Shown here: piece after piece, positions 35,171-49,121 of the stretch
Layout of the letters: each line of letters starts with the position of its first letter
Position numbering within the stretch: position 1 is the first letter of the stretch
From: Struthidea cinerea
Taxonomy: Eukaryota; Chordata; Aves; Passeriformes; Corcoracidae
DNA: 64,000 nucleotides
Assembly (NCBI GenBank): GCA_013397865.1
Contig: VZTI01001053.1
Location: forward strand, 202,915 to 266,914
Reading direction: 5' to 3'
Notes under the pieces: generated by a model
The model's input: the letters and a program-made list of their open reading frames with translations, nothing else
What the model was told of the DNA's origin: nothing
Databases searched by the model: none
Program-made: the position numbers and the translations under genes

Positions 35171-38100
35171 CAAACTGCCATTAGAGTGATGAAGGACTTG
35201 CCCACCACCACCTGTGGCAAAATCTAAAAATGTCCTGAAGCCAACTGCTTACCTCCCCTTTTAGTAACTAGTACACAGGATTGTTCAAATTAACGATTGG
35301 AATGATCCTGGAAGTAAGAAGTGCGTTGGTTTGTGCTAGAACTATTTCTTCTACACATCCACAAATTCTCTTGTCATCCTACACTCTTGAAACACAAAGG
35401 AGACTTGGAAGGTGTTTGCTATTAATAATGCAGCTGGGAGTATATGTACATGAGGAGCTCAATTCTATATTAAATTGGGAGCATTAGGAGTGGTTTTTTT
35501 TGTTTGGTTTTTTTTTTTTTTTCCGTGCAATCCTATGATTTTGGCCTGCCTGGGGAACTGTACTTTTCTACCTGGAAACTAGATGGAAAACCCAAATTTG
35601 CAGATGTAAAATTCATAATATGGCATATTAATTATGTTTCCATGCTGATGCCTCCCAGTTTATCTTATACGGCAGCGTCTCCAGACCTGTTGATGTGTAT
35701 CTGGTTCCTAAAGGCAAAATAAGACTGGACAAAGTTATTTGAGATGACTGTGACCTATTTCTGCTTGTTGGCGCTCCAAAGTTAGTTTAGAGAAGTTGAT
35801 TTATTTTACCTCTGCTGCTCCCTGAAGGAAATTACTGCTAGGATAATATAGTTCTTTAAAATACCCAGTAGCTGTGTGGCAAAGAGAACTGTGAATTTAT
35901 GAAGCAATGGTGATGCTTCTATTAAGAGTTAATATATTTTTTATGAGAACAGCCATTAAATTATTGCTGCTTTTTATATTAAATACTTGTAGCATTTGAT
36001 TAAAATGTGTGAAACATCTAATATGTTCCTTTACTGGCTGGATATTTTTAATAACCTATTTAGCAATTGCCACCTTTCAATGAGTGTCATTCAAAGAGCA
36101 AGCATGGAGAACGGAGCAGTGGGGTAATGCTGGTTCTGAGTGGAGAAACCAGTTTGGGTGGTGTGGCTGTGGTCAGGTCAAGCTCTGCACCTTTTTTTCG
36201 TACACTTTTGTTATTAATATTGCTGCTGCTCCTGTTCATTTTCTTGTCTCACTGCTGTTTCCAGTTAAAAGTTCTTATCTCAACCCATGAACCCTGCCTC
36301 TTGTCTCTCTCAGTGGAGTGCAGGAGGCTCCGAGCTGGGGAGTGCCATTCCGAAACCGCAGCAATGTCATCTCTGAAATTGTAAATTCCTATTCAAATAT
36401 AACAAAATAGAAGTGAGAGTTATTGACTTAACCTCCTCCCCCCCCCACCAAAAAAGCTCTAAAACATTTGAAGTAAAAATAGGTAAATCAATTCATACCA
36501 CATAAAAATACTGTATGCAACTTGTAACACTGACGTTGAAGTAATAATTGTCCTGGATGGCATCACTACTTTAATTGGTGGCTTGCTGTCAAAATCTGGC
36601 TTATGTGACCCTTTACCTCAATGTGCCAAACTGGACTTTCACAAATATCTAAAATTCTATGGTTTTTTTCAAAATAGTACAAATAACAGCAAATTCTGAT
36701 TTCCTGAAGACAAGTCTATAGAGTTTTTATCAGTATGAACCAAAAAACATCCCCTCCATGTTTTCTGCTACTTTTTCTAACAATGCTAATTAATTTAACT
36801 TATTAATTCACTCATTCATTCCTTAAATTTAACTGGTGGTGACCTAACTTGAGAAACTCAGAAGTCCAAATTAAAGGTGGGGTGGTAGACTCACTTCATA
36901 ATAAATGTGGAAATTCTTCCAGTGCATCTTCCAACATTAAGTCTAAATTGGTCTCTTGAGTTACTTATCTTTATTCCACCGACTATACCCAAAATCTAGG
37001 GTAGCTGGACTACTGACTCGGGCATCTTATTTAAGCATCTAGAATTGATGATAGTAACATAGGCGTAATATTTCTAATCAAGAAAAATAATAAAAAAATC
37101 CCCCTTCCTTTGGATGCCCAAAATACTTATTTTCTGGTTAATTCAAGTTCAGCATTTAACTTTCAGGTGTGTTATTTTTGTATCTTACTAGCTTTTATCT
37201 GATTAGCTTTATCCCTTTGCTGAGAAGTGTCAAATTTTGCAGCACAGCAGTGATCACACCATATTTCAGAAGAGGAGACTGAATAAACCTGTGTGCATCA
37301 CTTCATCATAGACTCATCGCACAGATAAACTGGTTCTTTGCATAAGGCATAAATATTTCACATTGACACCTAGGATTGAACTCTATCTAAGAATGGAAAC
37401 AGGGCATGATGAGCAGACCTTGAAGCCAGCAGGGTCCAATACATGGTTACTAGTCTGAAAATCCATTCAAAGTGATTTTTTAAAACAGGTTGTAAACTTT
37501 TTCCCAGTAATTGTTCGCATTTGCTCACAATTGACCACAACAGTTACCAATCTGAAAGAATCAACTAATAGTTAAGTGTTGCAAAGCATAGCAAAATCTA
37601 TTTCTTAATAAAATAAATCTCTTTTAGATTTCTGAATAATCTCCAAATGTGATAATCTCTTAATTTCTCACACTGATCTCTCAAATGATAATCTGTGGGC
37701 CTAATCCGAAGCCTGACAGAGTCAATAAATTTTTTTACTATAAACTTCAATAGGTTTTGCATCAAACCATCACTAGGTGATTATAAGTAAAGCGATAAAT
37801 TTTAGTCTGTAATAATACAGCTGACCATGTGTAACATGAGTGTAGAAAATGTATTTATAGTTTAATGAGATAGTTTTAAATTAAACACGATGTGGCACTT
37901 TTTTGTCCACAAAGTTAAAAGGGGTTTGGGCCCACACTTTGTATTCTTTGCCATATTCTCCTGGTTTAGTTGAATGGCTGCTTTTTCCCCTTTCTTGGCT
38001 GAAGCAGTGCCCTGAGAGAACAGTGTAGGATTCAGCAGTGATAAACCTCCAAGAATCTGATTGTGCTGAAGTGATCCTTCAAAGCAGAGGTCCTGAGTTT

Positions 38101-40889
38101 CTATCCCTCTTCTATATCTGACAGCACATTTTATCAGGCCATACTGTAATGTGAAATACAGAAAATTGTTTTTATTATTGTTTTTTTGGGTTGTGGTTTG
38201 TTTGGTTGTTTTTTTTTTTTTGAGTGAATAATTTCCTTAGTTGTAAACACCCATACTTTGTTTAAGTGAGGTACTTAAGACTTTTTCTGGATCCAATTCC
38301 AAATGCCCTGAAGGCCTAATCAAGGATTCCTGCATAATAGCAAGACATTACATTAAGCACTGTTTCTGCATTAGAGGATGTAGGCTATTTAGCTGTATTA
38401 AGAAAATACAAATATATGTGCTACAAATTTTACTTCAGCAGACATCACCTTAATGAGTATTATAATAATATTCTCCTCATGTTTAAAATGATGCATTAAA
38501 ATCCCGTAAGTACTGTACTTCTACCAATCTGTGAATTATTAATAAGGTGATAATCATGTTAATGATGCTGCCTTATTAGGTCTTGATATATCTTGTTAAC
38601 ATGCCAGTTAACGGCCTGTTGGTGTGGAGGGGAAAAGTGCTTTTTTGTGCTCAGGAGGGTACTAGGGAAGTTAATATTTTCCTAACAGAGTTTATTGTGA
38701 CTCCTTCTAGCATGTTTTTTGCTTGCTTCTTTTTCTTTTTTTTAAACTGCTTTTCTAAAGATTGTGATTGCCCAAGCCCTTGTTGTCAGTTTTACATGTC
38801 TTTAGGACATATGAAGGAATGATGGCATAATTTAATTGATGCATTACTGTAAAATAAACCTTACTGACAGCTAACCCTAAATTACTAAGTCAATATATTA
38901 ATCAGTAATATGACCAATTGAGGCTAAATGCATTTAAAGCAGCAATGACAACAAACCAATAGAAAAACAAAAGATGCAACTGCTTATTTTTCTTGTCCTA
39001 GATATTTCTTTCAGTATGTTAATGTTCTGGCGTGTCAAAGAAGTACCGAGGGAAAGAAATATGTCCCTGCAACTCAGAAGTAACAAATGGCATAAAGACT
39101 GAGTCAGCTCAGTTTGATGAACCAAAAATCTGCCATCCGTCTCTCCCAAATCTTGAATCAAGCAAGCAAACAAACAAGCCATGTTAACGTTTTCTTTTTT
39201 AAACTTGGAAAAATAAGGCTGTTTCTTTGTTTGCAGTTTGCATCTTTAATACTGAGTTCTCCTCAGCAGTTTAAAATGCACAGAACAGAAATCTGTTTCC
39301 ATAACATTTTCAGTCCAATTTGCAAACCTTGGAGATCTGTGCAGTTTGGCTTTCAGTTGCTAATACTTGTCTGTCTGCAGTTTAAGAAATTTATCTAAAA
39401 GAAACTTAACTTCAAGAAATCCATTACAAAACTTGGAAGAAGTAGGTAACTAGCTTGTGTTGTGGAAGAATTTATTTTTTATTTCATAATTTTTACATCT
39501 TTTCTGAGGCCACTTCTAACAGCAATAATTAGGGTGTATTTGAGGTTGCAGAAAGGGCATGCTGATTGACAAACAAGTATAGTTCTGAGGGTAGCAAGTT
39601 TTATTATATTTTGCTGTTGGTTGTTGGCACACAGTGACTTTTGCACATTGGTGGATAAAGTACAAGATGAAAATTTGGCGTCCTAGTCACACTAATGCCA
39701 ACATGGGTGTAATCTGAAGCAGTAGGATGCATTATCTTGAAGCCTAAAAAATCCAAGGGAATTATGGTATGCTAAAGCCTTGCGCGTATTCGATATGCCA
39801 CATAAGAGGGGTTACCTGATCTGATAAAGCCTGAAATTTCTCTTTGACAGACATAAAAAAAAAAAAAAAAAAAATCTAAATAGTAATAAAAAATTTGCAG
39901 TAAAATTTTACTGGTAAAAGAGAATTTCTCATATTTTGTTTTGAAAAGAGTAAACTGGCATAATATTTTCTGTTTCTTATCGATTATTATGTTATTATCA
40001 AAATGTTCTAAATAGAGTACTTCTACTTACATGTCAAAACAACATTTAACATTAAGGGGAAACAAAGTGGGATAGTGGTGTGCAGGGTTGCTTCTCTTGT
40101 TCCTTCTTTCTGCTTCCTCACATTATCAGAATATTATTACTCCTAAACATCCCCAGTAGCATTTCTTAAATATTATTTTGATCACTGCAATTAATAACAC
40201 TGATAAAGTGACAATTAAAATGTCATCAGTTAAAGTTGAGGAAAAAAATTATTATTTTACTTTCATTAGATTTTAGATGATGCAAATATGCAGAATATTC
40301 TTCTTTACATTGAATCAGCATTTTCTGCTGTAAAATTGTTCCAATTTAATCACTTTTTTGCTAGGTAGTTACAGATAATCCTCTCATCCAGTCAGTAGCT
40401 TGCTGTGTGCTGATTAATTCTCTGTCAGAAAAGTCTGGCTTTTCTTCACCAAATAATTTACTGAGTCTTTTATGAAATGTATTTTAAGACTTTGCCATAG
40501 GAAAAAAAAGTGAACTCAATTGCTGCCTGGAAATCTGTAACTAATGAATAATACTAGTCTAATTAATGTCAAACTAATTCAAGTCCTGCAACTAGCTAGC
40601 TGAAATAATTTTCACTTCTTCAGGTACAAATTATATTTAAAATCCATAGAGAGTTTCTAATAATACCAAACATCAATGTCTTACCTGTACAATGTGAATC
40701 TCTAATAAAACCCTGAAATGAGCAATTAAAAGAAATATGGTTAGGACTAGGAGTTATTGTAATGAAATTTTATTTTTGTTTTCCAGAGCTAATCTTTTCT
40801 TGTGCACTCTCATACATACTCACATTATTCATTTTCATATGGAAGTTTCCCTTAAAAAAATAATTTAAGAAGTTGACTTAGTGCACAGT
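35171..40889. other. CNTNAP2: Intron 1, unique AT-rich sequence
   Basis: Only simple repeats were recognised: a T-rich tract at 35495-35523, poly-C at 36435-36446 and poly-A at 39855-39874. No exon or transposon was seen. Confidence 0.55.
39855..39874. repeat. Poly-A tract
   Basis: Twenty consecutive A in AT-rich intron sequence, without a recognisable retroposon upstream. Confidence 0.85.
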
Positions 40890-41640
40890 AGGATCTCAGC
40901 CTTTCTTAGGACTGGATGATTCATGCCACAGCTCATTTATCCACACCACTGCCATGAGAAGTCTGATGGAACTGGCTGCTAAGAACTGCCTGGGCTGTGA
41001 TTGCCACTGAATCAGTCCCTTAAGAGTCACCACCCGGAGCAAAAAAGTTTCATAAAATGCCTAACACAATTTGAATCTATATTAGGCATTTAGTGGCAGC
41101 CAGCAGAACTTCCTGTAAAACACCCATTGACACCCTTTTATCTGTTTGGGAACTGCTTCCCACAACTAAGCCTGAAGCAAGGAGGCTCCTGAGCATTATT
41201 AGTGTGTTGTAAGCACACAATTTAATACCTGATTTTTTTCTTTTGTGTTTATTATTGTTCATATTTTTTTTTTCTTTTTTTGCCTGCAGCCACAGCCACA
41301 TTTCAACAGTAAATAAAAGTGCAGCCCATATATTTAATGCTTTGGGTGTAAGCCCATAATGCCTATTACACACCCTCCCTCTCGCCCTGCATACTGGAAC
41401 CCTGCAAACAGTAATTTGCACAACGTGCCATTGCAAATTAGTACTTAACAGATACATCACCCATCAGTGATAGTGCTGATCCACTAAAACTGCTACAATG
41501 TCTTATTTGATGTCATTAGTGCTATCAGTGGCTCGTCAAAAGTCATTCAAGGTCAGGTGCCGGGACTGTTGGAAGCCAGTGATCTCAGCTGGCTGCTCTG
41601 TTGTGTGACTGTGAGATGGTAAAGCCTTCTTTCAAGGTCA
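40890..41640. promoter_or_regulatory. Candidate conserved non-coding element / intronic enhancer
   Basis: A stretch of high complexity without transposon similarity. It is dense in developmental binding cores: CAGCTG E-box (near 41590), TAATTTGCA and CAAATTAG homeodomain/POU-like sites (41410-41445), TGTTTGGGAA (41142) and TTTATTATTGTTC (forkhead/SOX-like, 41248). It looks unlike the AT-rich drift around it. The call is inference from composition and motif density only. Confidence 0.35.
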
Positions 41641-41652
41641 TTTCTTCGTGTT

Positions 41653-41704
41653 TTATTTATTTATTTATTTATTTATTTGTTGGTTGGTTGGTTGGTTGGT
41701 TGGT
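41653..41704. repeat. Compound microsatellite (TTTA)n(TTGG)n
   Basis: About six TTTA units are followed directly by about six TTGG units, ending near 41704. Confidence 0.95.
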
Positions 41705-42664
41705 TTTTTATAGTGAGGTTCCCTTGTAAGGCAGAAAGAAAAAGATGAAAGGTGGATGGCTAAGGTGTATTATGTGTGTCTTTCTGTTCTTCACCTCATT
41801 AATCAAATACTGAGGGATATATTTGTCTTTGAAAGTGAAGATCTGCATTACTTTTTTGGCTAGATCATAATTCAGTTATAATCCAAATGGAATTAAATGC
41901 TTGAAATATGCAATTTAAAAACTATAAAGAAATTAAGGGTTGACTAGAATGCAAAGAATCCCTTCGAAAATTGTAGACAGGTAATTTTATATTTACCAGA
42001 TGAAGGTGTTTGGGCCCTAGCTTCTGAAACAAATAGTTGGAGTCTACAAAATATGTGAAAAATAAAAGAAAAAAAAATTAAAGCATTCAAGGATAATTTT
42101 TACTTTCATTGCAAAACTCAGTTATGTTTAAACACCATTCTGAGTTGCACATTATGTAATTTATAATGTCATTTTGTTTGCTCTACAGTAAACCTGGATT
42201 TCTTTGTTGCAATATCATTTTAGATACGGCATTTTGAAATGTTTAAGAACATACTGCTTTGTTTAAGTATATATTATAGATGTAAATTAATTTCACTGAG
42301 AAATCTAGAGAAGAATTTGGTTCTTATGTGGGGAGGAAGCTCAAATAGTTAAATTTGTATAAAAGGAATAGAAGAAAAATTTGCTGGTTTCAATGGTCTG
42401 CCTGGAAAATTTCCACAGGGAATTCTGTACACCAAAGGACTGACAAGATGAGCCATCATTATTTCTATTTTTTTATTATAGTCCTCCATATAACTTAATG
42501 TGAGGTAATTTCCTGAAAGGAGGAGCAATATGTTTTTCATTCAGAGCTCACTAGCTGGCTGTAATTACCATTTCAGAATTAGCACATCATGTGCAGTTGA
42601 TGGTACTTTTGAAATACTTCTTTGTATCTTGCGATACCTTTTATATCTTCAAGGTATCCCTGCT

Positions 42665-42725
42665 CGTCATAGAGTGGCATTGGACTACAGGTGACCTTTA
42701 AAGATCCCTTCCAACCCAAACTGTT
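42665..42725 (+). mobile_element. CR1 LINE 3' end remnant
   Basis: GGCATTGGACTACAGGTGAC followed by CTTTAAAGATCCCTTCCAAC and CCAAACTGTT matches the terminal part of CR1 in sense orientation, followed by an AATAAAT-type tail. Confidence 0.85.
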
Positions 42726-42927
42726 GGAAAAAAATAAATAAAATCTGATCTGGCACTGCACAATTCAGCATAGCATATACACATCTGAACTTGCTGTTTC
42801 TGATATAGGATAGCTGTTGGAAGTTCTCAAAACACAGACTTTAAGTTCTCAATAACTTACCTTTTTCATAATAAAGTTAACTACGTCTTTATTCTGGAAA
42901 GGGGTGTAGAATTTTTCTGTTAATTTT

Positions 42928-43070
42928 GGGGCACCCATTTGTTGGTGTCCAGCCTAAGATATCTTTAAAAAGACTGGCATAAGGAGAGCATCACTTTTTA
43001 CATTTGGGCAGCCCTGAGGATATTTCAAGTTGGGCATCCAGTATTGACCGTCATTTCAGAGAAAGTTGGC
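42928..43070. repeat. Possible ancient sauropsid interspersed repeat
   Basis: Contains GGGGCACCCATTTG, GGTGTCCAGCCTAAGAT and TTGGGCATCCAGTATTGA. These resemble the paired 'GGGCACCCAA' modules of old repeats common in reptile and bird genomes. Similarity is judged from memory and is weak. Confidence 0.3.
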
Positions 43071-46000
43071 TCCTGTATCTACCAAAGTTGTCCTTTGTCC
43101 GCTTCCTCTCATTTTCACTAAAGCTGAGTTCAATTTGAGAATACTGCTGGGCTAGCAATAGTTTCTCTTGCCTTGGCCATTCGAGGTAATGTATTGTACA
43201 GGGAGTTTCTGATCTTTGAGTAGTGTTTTATGATCCAAGTTTCACAGTTTCAGAGAAATAGCTTCTTGTCATTGAGAGGAAAAAAGGTTAATGACTTGAA
43301 CTCATTGAAATTTACATTATAAAGAGAAATGAGAACAATAGCAATTTAGGTAACTTTTTCTTAAATGAGTGTGTTAGAGTTCTAAAAAATACCTGGGAAT
43401 GCCAAATAGCTCAGTTGATCAATTGTTGTCGTCAATAATTTGCTATTTGTTCTATTTTGAAAAGTAGGAGTCTGTTCCTGTTGCTCATTTTTTCATATGC
43501 TATTTTACTTGCCTACATTTATGTTTTAATTTTTGACAATCTGGACTCAGAAAATGCATTCTCTATTAGATCTCATATAAATATTATTTACAAAAAGCAA
43601 ATCTCTAGGCTTTTCTTTGGAAGCATTTCAATCCACACTGTAAAAAAGGCAGCAAAAATTTAACTGTGGATTCCCACAACAAAAATCACTGCAGATTATG
43701 CAGAGTCACATCTTCCTGTATTTTTTGTAGTCTATAATTTTCTGCTTTAAGCTGGGTTTCTTTAGTTTTGTTTAGATGCCTGGCAGAAGCATCTTCATTC
43801 AGAGATAATCTGAAAACTATTATTCATATTCTTGGCTTAGATCCAAATTACCGTTAATTTGTGTGGATGAAGTCAAGATATCCTATAATTACTGTTACCT
43901 TGTACTCCACGTTAGTGCTTTTGTTGGGTTGGTGCTTTTTCTAGTAGCAGAAATTGATGGCCAGTTAGATTGGGTTTATGACATTACATTCCTTTATGAT
44001 TCTGTAGAATTGCCATGCTTTCCTGAGCACTAATTGAGCTAAACATTTACATCCTCTTAACATTTACACAATTTATCTCCAAGTTAGCCCTGCACTCAGA
44101 TTAATAGGAAGGTACTTCAGATTTTGAGCTCTTTTTTGGACAGAAAGATATGTTTTGCTTCTTTTTCCCAAAATATAAATTGAATGGAAATGGTTGAGCG
44201 TATACATTTCCACAAAGTTTCTCTCCCAGTTATGAAAGGAGTGGTAGCAGACCATCTCAGCACTGGCTTATTAACCTTCATTTTCTATTGAGGGCATAAC
44301 ACGTAAAGAAAAATGCCCTAAACACAAAACCCAATAACCCCTGCCCACATTACAAGAATGGAGGGCATCTGAGGGTCTGCAGGTGAAAGGAGGACATGTG
44401 GAAGCTCTCGTCGGCCTGTGAGGGGGATGGAAGGAGGGATACATATGTACCACATACTGCCACTATCTTCACCATGGAATGGCCAAAAAAAGTTCAATTC
44501 TTCTCGCCCCATGTGTGCATAATTTTCATTCATGTGGATGAGAACTATATCAGCGCAGGGAGAAGAGAGTAGATGCTTTAGGCAGTAAGAGATACAATTA
44601 CTTTTCTGACAGCAGTGAAATGGAATTTTTCATGCAGAAAAGATGTAACCAAGAGCAGGAATTTAAGAAAATGTCTGCTTAAAAGCACATTGTCCAATAA
44701 AATTTAGAATTTTCAAGACGCATATGCTGAAATTTATGCATGTATATGATCATGTTCTTGAACATTCTTTTCTATAACTGTATACAGTTTAGGCATAAAT
44801 AACCTCACTAATTTTATTGCTCCTTAATACTGTCTAAAAGGCACACTAGCTGTTTTCTAAGGTCTACTAAACTCTGTAAAATAGAGGAAAGTAATGGGAA
44901 ATTAATTAACACTAAAATATTAAAAAATATTTTTGTTACCGAAACTTAAAACCATTTTTTTTATACTACTAGTTAGCTATAAATCCATTCTAAGCAATTT
45001 TTTCTTTTAAGTCAGGTAAATATTTCACGTTTCTCTGAGTCCAAATTTATTTTTGTTCCTGCAAATTTTCTGAACCATGAAGCTTGTACCCCAAAGGCTT
45101 TTTTCCCAGGAATGTGAAGATTTTTATAAGATATTTTAGAGATGTAAAAAGGCAAAGGTTTGGCTGATCTTTGAAAACAGCTATTCTGGTAATTCTGAAT
45201 TTTTAATTCAGTATGGATTTCACACCAATGATCTGTTCCAGAAGAGTCTTTATCATCAATATCACAAAATTGATTAAAAAAAATTGGGAAAAAGGACTCT
45301 TATTCTAAAATTGATATGCCCATACAATTTCTTTATGTACAAGTAACAATTTGATTATATCATACAGTAAAGAGAAGCCATCAGTTCAGAAAAATAAAGA
45401 GAACCTTTCACTTTAATTGAACAAGTATACAAGACTGATTGAGACATTTTCATAGTTGAGATATTTTCGTAGGAATATGGTTTGGAATCTTCTGATGGAC
45501 TCATTTCTTTTCTGTTTTGTCATGTATTTCCTTCAGCACAGTCAAGTGTGGGCCATCTGGAACACTCTCCTGTGCAAGAGACAAGGAAAAAAAAACACTA
45601 CTGGGAAAAATGGAGCAATGAATGTTATTCTAGGGTAGAGATGTGCTTGCTTTTTGGTATTAGCTGTGTAGTCCAGAATAGCATCTGCTATTGAATTTAG
45701 ACAAGGCTATAGGTATCTTTCTATCACTTCAGCATGGTTATTTGTCTTAGAAGACAAATGAAAGGTGTATTTTGATTAAATAAATGAGTATGAGATGCAG
45801 TGCTTCTGGCCTATACATTGGTCTAAATAAGTATTACAGTACAGACCTCTATGACTTTTGCAGATGTTTGAAACCAGAGTCATGACTCTATTTTTTAGCT
45901 TTTTTTGGTCAGAATACAGGTAGGAGTGTTGAAATACACTTTGGAAACAGGTACAATTAAAGGTGGTGTGGGTGAAACTGCCTAAAAACCTGTGCCTACC

Positions 46001-48194
46001 ACCACTTGCATGCAGACATCAGCTGCTGCTACAGAAGAGTAGGTCACCACTGGGTGATATATCGTAGTCCAAGGTTGATGCCTCTGAACAATGACATTGG
46101 ATAACTACAGTTATATGTGTCAATAGCATCCTACTAAATATTCTATCAATTGTATTTCAGGCTTAAATTTGCATCAACTTTTTCTCCAAATCTTTAGGGA
46201 AAAATAAAATTTAAATACTGTGGTTCAGATTTTTCATAATGCTAATAGACATGCCCAATAATAAACTATTGTTTAAGATAATTTCTATTTAATTAAGGTT
46301 GAGTGTTTGCTTATATTGACTGAACTCAAGGATATTTAAGTGTCTATTGAAAACTAAATATGTGCTCAGCTGTGTTGTGGAATGCTCAAGGAAATTGCAG
46401 TTACATAGACTGCGAAGGAAGTAAAAAGCAATTTCTATCTACATGGACAGATACAAAGAAAGAAGAACCACAATCAAAGTATGCTTTAAAAAGTAAGGAA
46501 TGTGGGCTTAGCAGTCAGAAAACAGGTTACAAAAAGAGTTCAAAAGGCAAGTCTGCAAATTTTTAAGTGGTGATAATGGTTAACTTTACCAAGAAAGGAC
46601 TGATTAAAAATGCAATAAAAGACAAGGAAATAGTGTTGATGTAGGAAAAAAAAAAATAGATTTAACGGATTTGGCAAAAGTGAAGGGATGGAAAAAAATG
46701 CAGAAAAGTGAGATCTGAGTCCTGGAAGTCACTTATGTCAGCTGTTGGGACACACAGGCAGGAAGAAATGTACAATGAACATATAATGCGTGTAGGGATT
46801 CAGATTTTGCTGAAAGCAAAGAGTTAAAAACTGCAACTGACTGATGCAATTCTCAAGTCTGCTGTTCTATTTACCCACGTCAGGACTACATAATTCCTGA
46901 TAAATTCATAAACTTTTTCTTAAAACCTTCATTAATGGAGGTTCAGGGTTATCTTCAGGAAATCTGCTGTGAAGCTCAGCTGTCTTGGTGTTTAGAAGTT
47001 TTTTCTTCATTCTTAGCAAAACCTAAAACTGAAGCTGCTGTAGAAAGAGGGTAACTGTAAAAGATATGCAAAGTATGTACTTCATAGCTGGAGATACAAT
47101 AAAAATAATTTCAATTTTCACCAGAAATAACACAGCAATGCTTATAAAAGCAAGAGCTAAAACAATAGTGTTCTGTTTCCACTAAGGTTCAGAAATTTCC
47201 TTCAAATTAGAGGGGAGGAGGGAGCCTGTGAAGAATTCTGCTTCTCCAGTCATTATTGTTTGAATAATTAAAACATTTTGTAATACTTTCTTAAAATTTC
47301 TCCCCAATTCCTAGTTCACAGCAATGAAGAGAAATTCTGATTTTACCTAATGCAAGGAAGATGCTGACACTTTTAAAAAATCTCTTAAGGCCTTATGCAC
47401 ATTAGTTTAGTAAACCTTTGATGGAGAAAAGGCATTCTGCATGGATGGCTGAAAACAGAACTGAGACAAAAGAGTTAAATATACATTTAATACACTGCAT
47501 TTTTACTTTCAACATTTAAGTTGACCTTGGTCTCTTTAATCTCACTGCCACTAACACCAGAAAGAAGCAGATCATTAGCTGACTGGAAAAGATCAGTCTG
47601 TATGCTGTGGAAAGGCACAAAACATTCTGCAAATAATCAAAGGCAGGCAGTTGGAAAAGTGAGAGAAAATAATTTTCTTCACAAAATGTTTCAGGGGTAA
47701 TGTATTTAAAAAAAACACAAAAAACTTTAATCTTTTACATGCTTCTGGTTTGCACTTTTGATCCATCTCAAATTAGTAGCAGAGTGACTTTTTAAACTGG
47801 AAAGGTGAGGCAAGATTCAGTGTGGAAAGGACTGACTGCACTTTCCCATGACAAGAGGAAAGTCCTGTCCAGAGAGAGGAAGAATAGGAGCAGGGAGAGC
47901 TCGGAGGCAGGAAGTGACAATTGAAGTGCAAAGTGGGGGGAATTGGGAGGTGGTTTTGCTCTCTGTGAGGTTTAGCATGATTTCAGTGGAAAGGCAGCAC
48001 AACTCAATACTCAGTTCCAACAGTTCCGTTCTCCCCTCCTTTCTCCCCCCAACGCCCCAAAAAAAAGCTCAATTGCCAGCCTAAGTTATTTAAGTTATTT
48101 GAGCCATAAGGCAATGATTTCCATCAGGGCTTATTGAATCAAACACTTAAGAATTGATGGCTTCAGGGAGGAGAGTATATGACTTTTGTCTCAC

Positions 48195-48197
48195 TTT

Positions 48198-48237
<40 letters not shown>
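48195..48237. repeat. Poly-T tract
   Basis: Forty-three bases, all T except one C at 48210. Read from the minus strand it is a poly-A tail-like run, but no retroposon body is visible beside it. Confidence 0.9.
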
Positions 48238-48242
<5 letters not shown>

Positions 48243-49121
48243 AGAGGGCTTTAAAACCACCCCACATTTTGTCTCTGATGCCAGGATAAATAAATGATAA
48301 AAAAGAAGTATGACTAGTGCATGACAATTTTACCTAAGACAGTCAAGGAATACAATGATTTCTTTCCAAACAAGATGTTCTAGGAGAAAAAAACATAAAT
48401 TAAACAAACCAACAAAAAAGCCTAGCAACAAGTCGGTAAGACAAAGCCACTACAGTTTTTGTGGTTGTGAAGTTAGAATATCTGAGATTAAACACTGTGG
48501 GAAAAAAGGATTAAATATTAAGAGAAAAAAAAGGAAAAGTCATCATTTGATTCAAAGTACTAAATGAATTGTTCATGTTGTTAACTACCATGCCTAGTAA
48601 ACTAATTGAATTCTAATAAAGTATTCAGTGTATTTCATGTCTTCATCTCTCTGAAAGGAATGTGAGGAGATGACTATGAAGTCTAAATTATTGAAGAAAA
48701 AGCATTTGCTGAACACTATTAGCAGCTCTTCTCCACTAGTAGATGTTCATAAGCAGCCTTTCATAATTGCATAATATTTGGGATTGGAGAATTCACATAT
48801 TTTTCTGTTCTCTTATTTAAAGATTTATTTGTTTCTCAGCAGATTTCCTTTGCACAGTTTTAGAAATCTGAATTTAAAATTCCCTTTCCATGAATAATTT
48901 TTAATGCTCACTTGAAGTTCATTGTTTCAGCAAAAATTCCTGTCCTGAATTTATGAGGTGTTTGTCACCCCAGCTCAGCTTGATTGTTAATCAAGTATAT
49001 TAATTCAGTGAGATCATAGAGATGCTTCCAGCTGTATAGACTTCCAAGACTTACTGATTGCGGATCTAAGCTGAGACATGCATTTTTATTATCATTATCA
49101 TCATCATCATTTTTGTGTATT

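Larger units (their letters stand above)
41705..49121. other. CNTNAP2: Intron 1, mostly unique sequence
   Basis: Contains a short CR1 3' end (42665-42725), a possible ancient repeat (42928-43070) and a poly-T tract (48195-48237). Otherwise no feature was recognised. Confidence 0.5.

Noticed and set aside
48195..48237. Poly-T tract as the tail of a minus-strand processed pseudogene
   Set aside because: No gene-like or SINE-like body was recognised on the adjacent side.
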